Part shown: positions 35,184-47,469 of the stretch, in pieces
Position numbering within the stretch: position 1 is the stretch's first letter
Layout: the number at the start of each line of letters is the position of its first letter
DNA from: Phorcus lineatus
Lineage: Eukaryota; Mollusca; Gastropoda; Trochida; Trochidae
Length of the DNA: 64,000 bases
Assembly (NCBI GenBank): GCA_921293015.1
Contig: OV121085.1
Location: 13,293,731 to 13,357,730, forward strand
Direction: 5' to 3'
Notes under the pieces: generated by a model
Told to the model about the DNA's origin: nothing
Seen by the model: the letters and a program-made list of their open reading frames with translations, nothing else
Database searches by the model: none
Position numbers and translations under genes: made by a program

Positions 35184-35613
35184 TATTTTGGACCTCTGAC
35201 TATCTAACATCTTTCTGGACCTCTGACTATCTAACATCTTTCTGGACCACTGACTATTTAACATCTTTCTGGACCTCTGACTATCTAACATCTTTCTGGA
35301 CCTCTGACTATCTAACATCTTTCTGGACCTCTGACTCTCTAACATCTTTCTAGACCTCTGACTATCTAACATCTTTCTGGACCTCTGACTATCTAACATC
35401 TTTCTGGACCTCTGACTATCTAACATCTTTCTGGACCTCTGACTATCTAACATCTTTCTGGACCTCTGACTATCTTAAATCTTTCTGGACCTCTGACTAT
35501 CTAACATCTTTCTGGACCTCTGACTATCTAACATCTTTCTGGACCTCTGACTATCTAACATCTTACTGGACCTCTGACTATCTTACTTCTTTCTTGATCT
35601 CTGTTTGACTTGT
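35184..35613. repeat. 27-bp minisatellite, about 16 copies
   Basis: Unit CTTTCTGGACCTCTGACTAT plus CTAACAT, highly homogeneous in the centre and diverged at both ends. 27 bp is nine codons, so a minus-strand frame (35157-35453) reads (MLDSQRSRK)n. No start context or flanking coding sequence supports expression. TGACTATCTTA-like degenerate units spill over on both sides. Confidence 0.95.
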
Positions 35614-36957
35614 TTTGGATCTCTGAGTATCTATCCATAAACTCCCTGCATAAAATTGATTTTTCGACTGAAACCTCCCTTTCTGTCTGCCTGTCGGATA
35701 TCTTATTACTTAACTTTTGGATCTCGGATTTTCTAACTTCTTAGGGATCTCGGACTATTTGATTTCTTCCTCACCTTTTCACAATATTGTCCCTCTCAGT
35801 TTCTGACATCTTTACAAATCTGTGTTGTCTTAAAAGCTAACGATATCTTTGCAGTCTCTGTGCCGCGCGGACACTAAAATAAGTAATAGTTTAAAGTATG
35901 AATAACACCGAATATGAAGTTTGTCGTGAACAACATAATTCAATAAATACACATTGTTTATTAAGCACGTTTTACTCGAATTTGAGATGTTTTCAAATAT
36001 TTTAAAAACTTGTTTTTCTAAAAGCATACAATCAATTGCTCTAGAGACTAGGATGAGATATCTGATTGTGTAACCAGGTGATAAGTTGGTAAATACTGCA
36101 AGGTATAGGCTCAGGTCTCGACCCAGCTTACTATAGCAGTATATCACGTACTGTACACGTTCTAATACGTTCTGTAAAGGTATTACGTCAGCCCGTCAGC
36201 ATTATTTATTGACATTTTCCTGGAATCGAAAGTAGAAGTAAGTTTTCAGAAAAATGCAACATAATGACTCACATGATTTAACGTATTGTTTGTTATGTAA
36301 TAAACGGTTTTATGAATTATGTAATCTTTGCCTGCAAATATGAAAATTTTCACGGAAGTACTTTGAATTTTTTTATTTGAAACATTCCTTAAATTTACGT
36401 TGAGGAACGTAATCGAAATAAAACAGTATCTGTTTGATAAGGTTCACATAAAAATTATGACGATTATGTCATTTTACATGAAAGTAGCAGAACAATTTAA
36501 TTAGTTCGTTACAGCGCCTTTTACATCTACCTTTAAATTATACTGAGATATTTGACGAATATGATTGAGTTTTTATTTTCTTGTTTCACCTTGAGCCTTT
36601 TACTCAACCTTTTACTGCACAATATTTGTAGATACTGTTTATATGCATTAATAAATTGTATTTAAATTTCTTATAATTGAAATTGAAACCAGATTAGTTA
36701 GTTAAGTTAGAGTACATTTTTAGTATACGAACTTCCATTTTGGATATCAGTTCATCACAATGTTATATCGGTTTTAACCATAAACAATATGATATGTAAT
36801 TAATATTGACTATTTTTTTGTATTTGATTCATGATTTTTATTTTTAAAAAAAGTCTTTTGGCGTAATCTTACTTTCTTTAAATCTTGGTTATTAATCAAA
36901 TCTGAAATGTGCCAATCCGGGGGTTCGTGTGGTAAATCCAACCGAATTTAAGTTCCA
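35614..36957. other. No gene seen
   Basis: AT-rich; the minus frame 35830-36147 (105 codons) has no recognisable domain and is not called. Confidence 0.5.
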
Positions 36958-37401
36958 CTTTAAAGGGGCAGGAGAACATTTTTGAAAGATTAATTTTTTG
37001 AAATTTCCACCCATAAACACTAGTTAATGCTAAATGTATTTTCTACAGAGGGTCAAACATCTCATTACTCAAGCAGACCACGCGTACTCATAGATTAAAT
37101 AATTAATGTGAACCAAAAACCATTGCAGTCAATTTTGTGTGAACACCTTTTGATCATTTGAGGTTTAACTCAACTGTAAAACTTTGTTTCGGTTTAGAAG
37201 TTCTTCTTTTTACTGTTATTTCTTTCTTGCAATCGGTAACTTTTCAGTCTGATTAAAATCGACCGTGTTCCGAGGAATAAAAGTTTCAAAATATTGACTC
37301 TACCGAGATTCGAACTCTATCTGTCTAGGTTATCCTCTCCACATTATTCGTTTTCGTGAGAGCACTTGATCTGTCTAAAAACATAATACTGCCCCTTTAC
37401 A
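36958..37401. mobile_element. Family M MITE-like element, copy 3
   Basis: TIRs CTTTAAAGGGGCAG and CTGCCCCTTTAC enclose about 440 bp. It has GGTCAAACATCTCATTACTCAA, TTTTGTGTGAACACCTTTTG and TTCGTTTTCGTGAGAGCA-like blocks. An internal GAGTTCGAATCTCGGTAGA (minus) resembles a tRNA B box and makes this copy longer than the others. Confidence 0.75.
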
Positions 37402-38682
37402 CCTTGTAATAGAGTGTATCACGTATACCTGATTGTTTTATTTTAGTTCGAATTAACCTTTTTAACACCTATCATCATTACAATAAAATGTGGCATATTT
37501 TGGGGTTTATTAGTACACAACACTATACACCAACTGCTTAACAAATTGATTGATGATAGGTAAAATAATCTAGTTCATCGATCAATCAGCTTAGAAAATG
37601 AGAGTTTGATCGATGAAATAGGAAACGTCTAATGTCTTAGTGCAAAAGCACTGAGGTCATAATCTCACTGGGTTGTCACTGATTGCTTAGAATCCAGGTA
37701 TGAAATCCAGGTAAGAGTACTTATAAAGGTGAGCTATGACCACGTTTTAACGATAGCAAGATTGTCGATTCCTCGTTCACCCAGGGCTATATATGTTCCG
37801 ATACTTTTCTTGGTTGAAGATGTAGGAAAATTTGCGTTGATAATATTTGTTTTTCTTTTTTCAACCGCCGGGTTGTCATGACATCCTGGTAACCTGATAC
37901 TATAAAGCGTAGTGTATGTTACAATGAATAAGTTGAAATGCAAAACAAGTTAAGTAAACAGCTATTTCAACTGTATTATGTTGCAACATGAATTGTATGT
38001 TCGTTACGAAGAATATACTGAACAGTTTCTTAGGAATTTTATCACCCATGCATATTTTGAAAAAAAAGTTTTAATTAATATTGAATTTTGAAAGTTGATG
38101 TACAAACCTTGATTTCTTTTCATGGAGTATTTTAAGTTGAGGTTATAAAACGAACATGTACAATTACTGAAATCACAGAATAAAGACCTACTATCTTATT
38201 ATTTAAGTAAAGTGTTATTACCTAGCATTTTCTTGGATATACAATCTCTCATCATGGTGACAGACGAACACTAGATAAGCACATTTTGTTAAGTCAATTT
38301 TTGATAATTCAATAATTAAAAAAGCAAATCAAAATTTATCGCTGGAAAAGTCGAAAATCATCATTATCCTATCTACTTACGGCTGATGTAGATCTGAGAG
38401 AAATTATATGTAAGCTAACAAATTTTCAATTTTTTAATCTAACACCAGTCTTATTTCAAAGATGAGGACACTATTTCATGATGATCTCAGCATGGCTGTC
38501 TACCAAGCCAGAGTTGACACAGTCGTCTTCACCATGAAAGTAAGAGCTGACATTCACCCGTGATTCACAGTACTTCAGCCTATGTAAATTTGCTATCGCA
38601 CCTGATCTCTCAAAGAGACACCTGAAAGTCATTCTACACGTGCTTCACCGTTCAAATTTTTAAAGACAATAAAATGTGTTAA
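37402..38682. other. No gene seen
   Basis: AT-rich, no supported feature. Confidence 0.5.
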
Positions 38683-38960
38683 AGAGGCACCCCATGTCTT
38701 GTTTGAGTAAAATTTGTCAACCTTTATCAATGTTGCCATTTGATCGAGGGTACCCACTGTTTATGAAATGTATCATTATAAAATTTAGTACAGTGTCCCT
38801 TTAAATGTTATCAAAATCAGTATTGATCGAAAACCGGACAATGGCTTTCGACAATAACTCAAACGTAAGTAGTGAAACGTATATAAAGCAGACAGAAGGA
38901 TTGTGTTTGATGCATTATCTAACTAGGGTTTAAGTAAACTGGACGTTTGATTTCGGCTTC
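38683..38960 (+). mobile_element. Dispersed repeat family R, copy D
   Basis: TTAAAGAGGCACCCC start, CCATTTGATCGAGGGTACC, GATCGAAAACCGGACAATGGC and ATATAAAGCAGACAGAAGGA: the same order as copies A-C. Confidence 0.75.
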
Positions 38961-40293
38961 TCCACTTGTTAAAAAATGTCTTTTTCTTTAAACACTAGTA
39001 TGTTGTTTATAGCTCTGCTAGATGTTATAAGGTTAATTTTATATGACCATTTTAAGCGTTTAGACTTCTATCAAAGAGTTATAAAACGTGTTGTCTGGGT
39101 GTGGACCGAAATCGTTATAGAATTGAAGAAAACCAGTCCGGGAAAAATAAACTTGATTACTATAGGTAAGAAATAACAAATCCTAAATCTTCATAACTTA
39201 CAACGTCGACCCATTTGGACACGAGTTCAAAAAAAACAAAATAAACAAAATAAACAAAATAAGAAAAAGGATATGTATCAATAAACATATACATTATTTA
39301 CCAGAGCCGGATCTACATTGAAATGGGTAGACGTCCAAGTAATTCAAAACACATTAAACATTTTCTTTATGTTGTACCCAGCCTATAGACATTTCGGTTC
39401 TTGTAATGTTGACAGCCAGTTCAACCCTTATTTAACATATAGAGTTACAGAATTACAAGTGTAAACTTTTTTTGATATAAGGTAATGTATTTTTATATGC
39501 TCTTTATTAATTTTACCAGGAGGTATGAGGCTTTACAAACATTTGAAATATAACCTCACAGAAGGTTAAATCAAAACTTTAGTAACATTTTAAAGCAGGT
39601 TTAACAACATAATTGATAAATATTATCCGTTATTCATTTTCAACGGAAAGTTGCGCTTCTTTGACTCTATTCTGTATCGATCAATTTTGTCCAAAAATTT
39701 TATTTTTTCATTTTTCATTAATGAAAGAACTAGTTCATTTCTTACGGAAAATAAACAAATGATAAAACTAGTGATAAATTAATCAATAATCAAGGTGTGT
39801 TGAAGGTAAATGTGTGCACAGAAAAGCATATGTGCATTTTAGATGAAAAGTATAGGTAATCTTTTGTATAGGTAAAACTGATGGTAGGTATATGTGTGCC
39901 TTGTTTCGATATAAAAGTAAATGTGTGTAGGTTATCTCCCAAAAAACCAGACGCTCAAACAAAACACTCAGTTAGATACGTAAGAAGTAGCATCGCCTTT
40001 TTGATTATTCATTTTCAGTAATACGGACGTGCGCGTGGAGGAAAACAAATGAGTAGCAAAGCTGACACCAAACAAGATCGACACAGACAATGAGCTGATG
40101 ATTATTTTGAAAATAATAGACTGTTAACATATTAAAGTGACGTCATAACAATAAAAAAATATAAATTAAATGTGAGGTCATTTTGCTAACGTATCGACTT
40201 ATAATACTTATTTGGATACAGATCGTATCCAAATGGTGTAAAATCTTTTACGGTGCAAAGTGACAACTTTGTCGCACCAGCTTTAAAACGGAA
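38961..40293. other. No gene seen
   Basis: AT-rich with a short AAAATAAAC repeat at about 39232-39262. The frame 38976-39176 is not recognisable. Confidence 0.5.
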
Positions 40294-41662
40294 TCGAACT
40301 GTAACCATTACAGTATACGTGTACCTTGAACTGTCACTATTACAGTGTACGTGTACCTTGAACTGTCATCATTACAGTATAGCTGTACCTTGAACTGTCA
40401 TCATTACAGTATACGTGTACCTTGAACTGTCACCATTACAGTGAAGATGTACCTTGAACTGTAACCATTGCATTATACGTGTACCTTGAACTGTCACTAT
40501 TACAGGGTACGTGTACCTTGAACTGTCACCATTACAGTATACGTGTACCTAGAACTGTCATCATTACAGTATACGTGTACCTTGAACTGTCACCATTACA
40601 GTACACACGTGTACCTTGAACTGTAACTATTACAGTATACACGTGTACCTTGAACTGTCACTACTACAGTATACGTGTACCTTGAACTGTCACCATTGCA
40701 TTATACGTGTACCTTGAACTGTCACCGTTATAGTAAACGTGTACCTTGAACTGTCACCGTTACAGTATATGTGTACCTTGAACTGTCACCGTTACAGTAT
40801 ACGTGTACCTTGAACTGTCACCGTTACAGTATAGCTGTACCTTGAACTGTCACTGTTACAGTATACGTGTACCTTGAACTGTCACCATTACAGAATACGT
40901 GTACCTTGAACTGTCACCATTACAGTGAAGATATACCTTGAACTGTCACCATTACAGTATAGCTGTACCTTGAACTGTCACCATTACAGTATAGCTGTAC
41001 CTTGAACTGTCACCGTTATAGTCTACGTGTACGTTGAACTGTCACCATTACAGTATAGCTGTACCTTGAACTGTCACTATTACAGTATACCTGTACCTTG
41101 AACTGTCACCGTTACAGTATAGCTCTACCTTGACCTGTCACCGTTACAGTATACGTGTACCTTAAACTGTCACAATTACCGTATAGCTGTACCTTGAACT
41201 GTCACCATTAAAGTATAGCTGTACCTTGAACTGTCACAATTACAGTAAAGCTGTACCTTGAACTGTCACCATTGCATTATACGTGTACCTTGAACTGTCA
41301 CCATTAAAGTATAGCTGTACCTTGAACTGTCACCATTACAGTATACGTGTACCTTGAACTGTCACCATTAAAGTATACCTGTACCTTGAACTGTCACCGT
41401 TACAGTATACGTGTACCTTGAACTGTCATCGTTACAGTATAGCTCTACCTTGAACTGTCACCGTTACAGTAATGCTGTACCTTGAACTATTTACGATACA
41501 GTGTACGTGTACCTTGAACTGTCACCATTACAGTATAGTTGTACATTGAATTGTAACCATTTCAGTATAGCTGTACCTCGAACTGTCCCTCTTACAGTAT
41601 ATCTGTACCTTGAACTGTCAGCCTTACAATATATATCTGTACCTTGAACTGTCACCATTACG
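40294..41662 (+). repeat. 32-bp minisatellite, about 43 copies
   Basis: Unit TACCTTGAACTGTCACCATT plus ACAGTATACGTG, varying mainly at the CACC/CATC/CACT position and at the ATACGTG/ATAGCTG position. About 1.37 kb, the longest array in the window. Stops in all frames, so not coding. Confidence 0.97.
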
Positions 41663-42577
41663 GATAATCAAAAGAAAAGGGCAACTTCTATGGTTGGTTG
41701 AATTTGATTGGTTAGATTCAAATCAAGGACATAGATTGTGGTAAGAAATCGTTTGTCTCTTTGTTCAGAGGGTGTTAGGGATTGGCACATCCGATTGTTT
41801 GAATCTATCAACTTGTTTGTTAGACTCACCTGAAGCAGTTATCCTTTTATGTTTTGACAGAATTTACTACCATTAAACCCTCGGCAAATGATAAAGATTA
41901 AATTCACATAAACAGAATTCGAACTAAAATTTAAAACTGAAGAAAAGAAAAAAACCTCTCACTTTGGATATGGGCATGGGAGGTTTCTATATATCTTTAC
42001 ATACAAGTCATTAAATGATCATCTGGAATAATGGTCTTCGTATTTGTCGTTCTAGATTTAAGTTTTCTTTCATCTTCGGTCATTTAATCTTGATGTTCCG
42101 ATACTTGACTGTGTACCATCATGCCGTGGATCACCAGTGATGAGCTTCTTTTTGTGACATCAAGGAATTTGTTTTAGAAACCTAGATTGTTTACGCGGCG
42201 TCTTAATGCCAATACTTATAGACTACCATTAGATGGAAATAGCCGTATGTACATCATAACAAAGACGAGGATAATGCCAAAAAATCTATGTTGTAAGGTT
42301 TACATTCTAAAAAAGGAGCTAACGTATTTAAACTCCCACATAAGAACCAAGCTAATGCAAGGCGGGGGTTGTGTTTGAGATACTCTCAGAAATGACATAT
42401 GAGTCGACACTAGACGCTGGACAAGACACAATTAGTGTCCAGTTTCAAGGAAATCGATTAGACCTTGAGTCTATAACTCTATTGTTTCCTGTGTCTGTTC
42501 TCTATCAAGTCAAGCTTCATGATTCTGACAGCTCGGCAGATCCTTGGTGACCTTCTGTAGCTTCTCTGACAGTTGGA
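41663..42577. other. No gene seen
   Basis: AT-rich, no supported feature. Confidence 0.5.
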
Positions 42578-42770
42578 GTTAAAGGGGCTGTAGCACGTAT
42601 TCCTTCGTGATAATGACATCTCACGAAAAAGAAATTAAACGTTAAAAAAAGTAAAACTCACCCTGATGAATAAATAGAGTTGTAGAATCAATGTTATTAG
42701 TTCGGTTAAGCAGCATGAATCCATTTCCTTACCTCGATTTAATAAGATATGTTAATACCAAAATGGATGC
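42578..42770 (-). mobile_element. Family M MITE-like element, partial copy (reverse)
   Basis: TTAAAGGGGCTGTAGCACG edge, then TCTCACGAAAAAGAAATTAAAC and TGAATCCATTTCCTTACCTC, matching reversed internal blocks of family M. The right end is lost. Confidence 0.45.
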
Positions 42771-43103
42771 AAACAGTTTTCGCGTTATATGTGACAACGT
42801 TTTCTACGACTAAGGCATAATTGGTTTGTGAAATTGAATGTTTAAAGAAAATTGTTTGCATATACTTTTATTATCAATAACACATGTGAACATTAAAGAA
42901 TACTGACCCGTGGTACAGTGCCGATGTGCTTTTTCAATAAAATGGATAGGTATTTTTAATGAAAGGTCGAGAGGGCAGTCGTGTAAGTACATATCTTTGA
43001 TCAATACTTCTTTTCCTAAACCGGTTGAAACAGGCATCTAAAGGGTTTAGAGTAAATAAAGCATTAAATTTCAAATTCGTTAAAAAAAATCATCTTAAGC
43101 AAG

Positions 43104-43340
43104 GCCATTCATCGGCGCTACGAGTATGACAGACAGACAGACAGACAGACAGACACTTTATTCAGTAACAGGCCTCCGGCCCAAAATACACATACATCAA
43201 CATTTATTATAACATGCGCATAATTATGCTCACTTTGTTCACGATGTGAGATGACATTTTTGTTATTGATTAGGATTAATTACTTGCCAATTTATGGATT
43301 TTACCAATACAAGTATATTATCGCACTAGTGTGGAAAGCC
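43104..43340 (-). mobile_element. LINE 3' end fragment with target duplication
   Basis: On the minus strand the element ends GGGCCGGAGGCC (plus 43171-43181), TACTGAATAAAGTG (TTTATT at plus 43157-43162) and a TGTC microsatellite (43130-43155). The left flank ATCGGCGCTACGAGTATGA and right flank ATCGCACTAGTGTGGA look like a diverged target-site duplication. The segment at 33341-33375 is the uninterrupted paralogue. About 190 bp, severely 5' truncated, non-coding. Confidence 0.75.
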
Positions 43341-44396
43341 TTCCTATGGCAAGACGTAAATGATCGATCATAATAAGGAATAATAAGGTAACACACCTAG
43401 TATGTTAAAAATTCAGAGACTATGCCCCATCCTCATTCAACGTTGATACAGCTGCATACCAAAAGTTAGTTCACATATATGTGTACCTAGGTACAACTAT
43501 CATATAATTTGGATAACGTTTGGACATAAGTTGCTCTAAAATTGTCATCATCCTTTGTCAGTGTGTACAAAGATCATTCTCAAACCTCTCTTAGGATATT
43601 CAAGTCAATGGTGCAAATTGTCTTACTTTGGCTAGACAGAAGGGATTCAATTTAGAAAGAATTGAGTTTTCTATATTTTGGATTTTTGTTCCATATCGAC
43701 TGAATATTGTTTTATCACAAGTATATTGGTTATATAAGATGTTGATGATCCAGACAAGTGAGGTAGGAAGTCTTTCTTGCCTGAGGTAAAGATATTAAAG
43801 CTTTATTTCATGTTAAAGGAATATGTAAATAAAGAACTGTCCTTAAATATGTCTTATATAGAAACGAACATGACCGCATACTGCTCAGTGACAGTTAAAG
43901 TCATTGGATTTAATGTTTTACATGACATGTTTTGAGTAGGTTCTCAAACACATAAACTGTCTTGAATAACAAGTATTTAATATATTTTGGGCGTGAATCT
44001 GTCTCAGGAAAAATTGAAATGTCCTTTTAACATGAAATAACTTCGCCATCATATTTCTGAGATATAAAATGTATTCAAGCGAAACATTAATTTTTACCAC
44101 TTACACGAATATATATCAGTGTGATACAATGCATGCTATGGTTGCAATTGAGTGGTTTGGCAAAACATGTTAGACAGAGTGTGGCTATCTTAGGCATAAA
44201 TCAGAATAACATCTGTTTCAGGATATTAGTTCTTTCTCTTGTATTTTTGAATAATGTGCATTGACTGCTATTGAGAAGAGCAACAAATAAAACATCTATA
44301 ATGTAAAATTTGATAACTTGAAATGTTTAATATAGTAATAGATTAGTTAAAAAGTAATTGTAAACTTCAATCCGCAATGTTATCTCCATATTTTAG
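43341..44396. other. No gene seen
   Basis: AT-rich, no supported feature. Confidence 0.5.
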
Positions 44397-44945
44397 ACAG
44401 TTGAAATGTGAATTGTACACGTGAGTCAGTTGAAATGTAAACTGTAGACGTGAGTCAGTTGAAATGTAAACTGTAGACGTGAGTAAGTTTAAATGTAAAC
44501 TGCGGACGTGTGTAAGTTTAAATGTAAACTGTAGATTTAAATCAGTTGAAATGAAAACTGTAGACCTGAGTCAGTTGAAATGTTAACTGTAGACCTGATC
44601 ATGAGTCAGTTGAAATGTAAACTGTAGACCTGAGTCAGTTGAAATGTAAATTGTAGACCTTGCAGTTGAGCAGTGAATTGTAGATGTGAGTCAGTCGAAA
44701 TGTAAACTGTAGACCTGAGTCAGTCGAAATGTAAACTGTAGACGTGAGTCAGTTGGAATGTAAATTGTAGACCTGAGTCAGTTGGATTGCAAACTGTTAT
44801 TTTCATTCAGTTGAAATGTAAACTGTAGACGAGAGTCAGTTGAAACGTAAGCTGTAGACCTGAATCAGTTGAAATGTAACTGTAGATTTTAACCAGTTGC
44901 AACAGAAAGCTGAAATGTTTATTGTAGACCTCAGTCAGTTCAAAG
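44397..44945 (+). repeat. 29-bp minisatellite, about 19 copies
   Basis: Unit CAGTTGAAATGTAAACTGTA plus GACGTGAGT, with indels in several units near 44655, 44790 and 44875. Non-coding. Confidence 0.95.
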
Positions 44946-46294
44946 TGTTAACATAATCCCGTTTAAACACCATGATGTTTACAAATGTTAAATTCAGCTG
45001 AAATAAACAACAGATTTTAAATTCAACTAGAAGGAAATGTTAAATTCGGCTAGGAGAAGATGGTAAAAGTTAAATGCATCTACATTAAAATATTCAATGC
45101 AAAATTCAACTAGAAAAAACCAATTGACCTTCGACCCTCTGTTTCCCAATTGGTAAGTTCCACGGACTGATCAATAAAACTCGCCTGTCTTTCAAAACAG
45201 TGAAATTAAAATTGTATTATTTAAATTTAGTTTGGGCAGAATAGAAACTATGATTGAGTGCAAGTGTTCGCGACGAATGATTTGCTCATGCGCTGCAAGA
45301 TGATTAACTTCAGGTGACCGAAGATAACCTCGAGTCAAGGTCATGATATGTACAGAAATTAATTGACCATATGTGAACATATATTAAGTGCTCATCAAGC
45401 GTTAACTAAGGACATCCTGTATTGTTCGAGAAGATTAAATGGAATAAAATCTATAGGGAAATATGTTTATGTATCTTTCAGGTAGTTATTTGAAGATGTA
45501 AGATGAATATGAACATGGGTGATGTATTTGTATTTCTGTCACCAATTGTGTGAAGCCTTTTCGACCAGCAGTTAAGCGAGTTGTCTTTGTGTTATTAGAA
45601 TCAATTTTATTTGCTTTCGTTTCTTTTGTAAATAAAATCAATCTAGATGGATCATTTGAGAAAAGTAAATGTGTTTATTGCATTATCGAAATAAAAAATG
45701 TGATCATATTTGTAATAAAGATCATTTTCGTCCTATCAAGAAAAACTTCATTTACTTTAATAGATATCAGCTAGGAGATCTGCGGATACAGATACGCTGA
45801 CGCAACAGGATGTAAATGAGGCAATTGTATATCTTAAACCTAAAATGTTTTGTAAAGGGGCCTTATCATCTTACTCGCCTTTAAAAGTACCTTAAATGCT
45901 GTTTCTTCACACACTATCGAGAAATAATTTTATGATTTCGATTGATAAAGATCTGCTCAGTACTTTTTAATGTGGTTAAGTTAATTAGGATAACAAAATA
46001 ACTCCCAGTTTATCATTTTTAATAATGATATTAAAAATATCATAATTCATCAGAACAGTCAAATCGATCGTAAAATTTGTTTTAAAAGAACAACAATGAT
46101 TTCTTAGTGGGCGTGGATATTGAACGTGAATGAAATTGATCAAGGACGCGTAAACAAGAAAATAAATCAGTAATTGGTGAACCTCCTACTTACTCGAATG
46201 GCTGTAGCAATAAAGTTTCCTCGTGGCCTAATGAAGAAACTGACACTATCTGTGAAACTATTGATAAGGGCCATTAATTATGTTTCGTTTTGTT
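44946..46294. other. No gene seen
   Basis: AT-rich, no supported feature; the plus frame 45550-45774 is unrecognised. Confidence 0.5.
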
Positions 46295-46620
46295 AGAAAA
46301 GCTCTTAACATACCTTGGAATATCCTTATGCGTTGGTTGGTTATGGAAGATCATTTGAAATCAAGATTCATGTGGGTGTTGCTATCCATTTTCCTGTGTG
46401 TATAGTTCACTATTTGGATAATACATCATAGCATTTTTGTACACATTAAAATAGAAGTTAAAGGAAGTCATCTTTATGCATTGAGGGGGTGTCCTTGGGA
46501 GAAATGGTGTTGAAAGAAAAAAGATCAGAAAATAATCTATAAGCAGTCGTTTAAATTCTGACTAAAACCCCAAAAGGAACACAGCCCATTGAATTGTGGG
46601 GGCGTAATGAGTATTTTTGC
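46295..46620 (+). repeat. Inverted duplication block, partner of 56575-56880
   Basis: Shared blocks (against the reverse complement of the partner) include CATACCTTGGAATATC, GGGGTGTCCTTGGGAGAAATGG, AGATCAGAAAATAAT and CCAAAAGGAACACAGC. About 75% identity by eye. Confidence 0.7.
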
Positions 46621-47469
46621 GAGAAATGACCATGAAAGAATGCTGCCTTTGAGAATCTGATCGATATGACAAGGGAAGTAGTTGCCTTCCGGTTTCAAGC
46701 AGACCACATTAGAGAAACTGGGATTCAATTAATCTCAAGATACTGCCTATTCTATCTATCATGTTGAGATTGATTTGCTTAAGAGACAAGGGCTGACCTT
46801 TGATTGCATCTCCCGGTGCTGATTGGGGGTGTAAAGTAGTAATGTTTTACTGTGTATCGTATTCTATGAAGATTGGTAATTCATCCTTGCTGTAGTTTAT
46901 TAGATTCGTTATACAAGTAGAAGATACTTTATAGATTTATTGTCTCAATGGGATTATTTGTAAATACATATATGCTGGTAGAACGTGTAGTGGTCTTCTG
47001 TATATTGATATTTGTGTATAGCAACTAACATTCGAAGGATAACTTGTTTTTTCCAAACATTTCAACTATTTACTGAGCGTATTCTTTTCCTTTTCATGGA
47101 AGAAAATGTGCTACAAGAAGAGGAATAAATGTCATTGCAATTGACCGAGAAATGACTAAAAATGACATCGAACAAGCTTAACGGATTCGTAGAAGGGGAA
47201 ATGAATTTATCTCTGGAAAAGGAAAAAGAAGTGTTGCCAATTGCAATATAATTTGTTTAAGCAATGAAAAGAGTTTTTAAATAGACGTACAGGATAGGTC
47301 TATTTTCCTAGTTGGAATGATTTGAAGGTGTTGGAACTAAAACGGGTTTTACTTGAAATGTGACACCCTTATACAATTTTTTGTGTCTCTATTAAATGTC
47401 AAATGGGGATAATTTGAAAACCGAGGCATTAAACATGCTTTTTTGCTTTTAACGTGTTACTGTGACAGT
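46621..47469. other. No gene seen
   Basis: AT-rich, no supported feature. Confidence 0.5.

Noticed and set aside
35830..36147. 105-codon minus-strand frame
   Set aside because: No protein-like composition, domain, homologous copy or splice signal; expected by chance in a 64-kb window.
37308..37330. tRNA-like GAGTTCGAATCTC inside a family M copy
   Set aside because: Only the B-box region fits; no cloverleaf, and at most a fragment of a nested SINE.
40294..41662. CRISPR-like array (32-bp repeats)
   Set aside because: Repeats are directly adjacent with no unique spacers, and the DNA is eukaryotic; it is a minisatellite.
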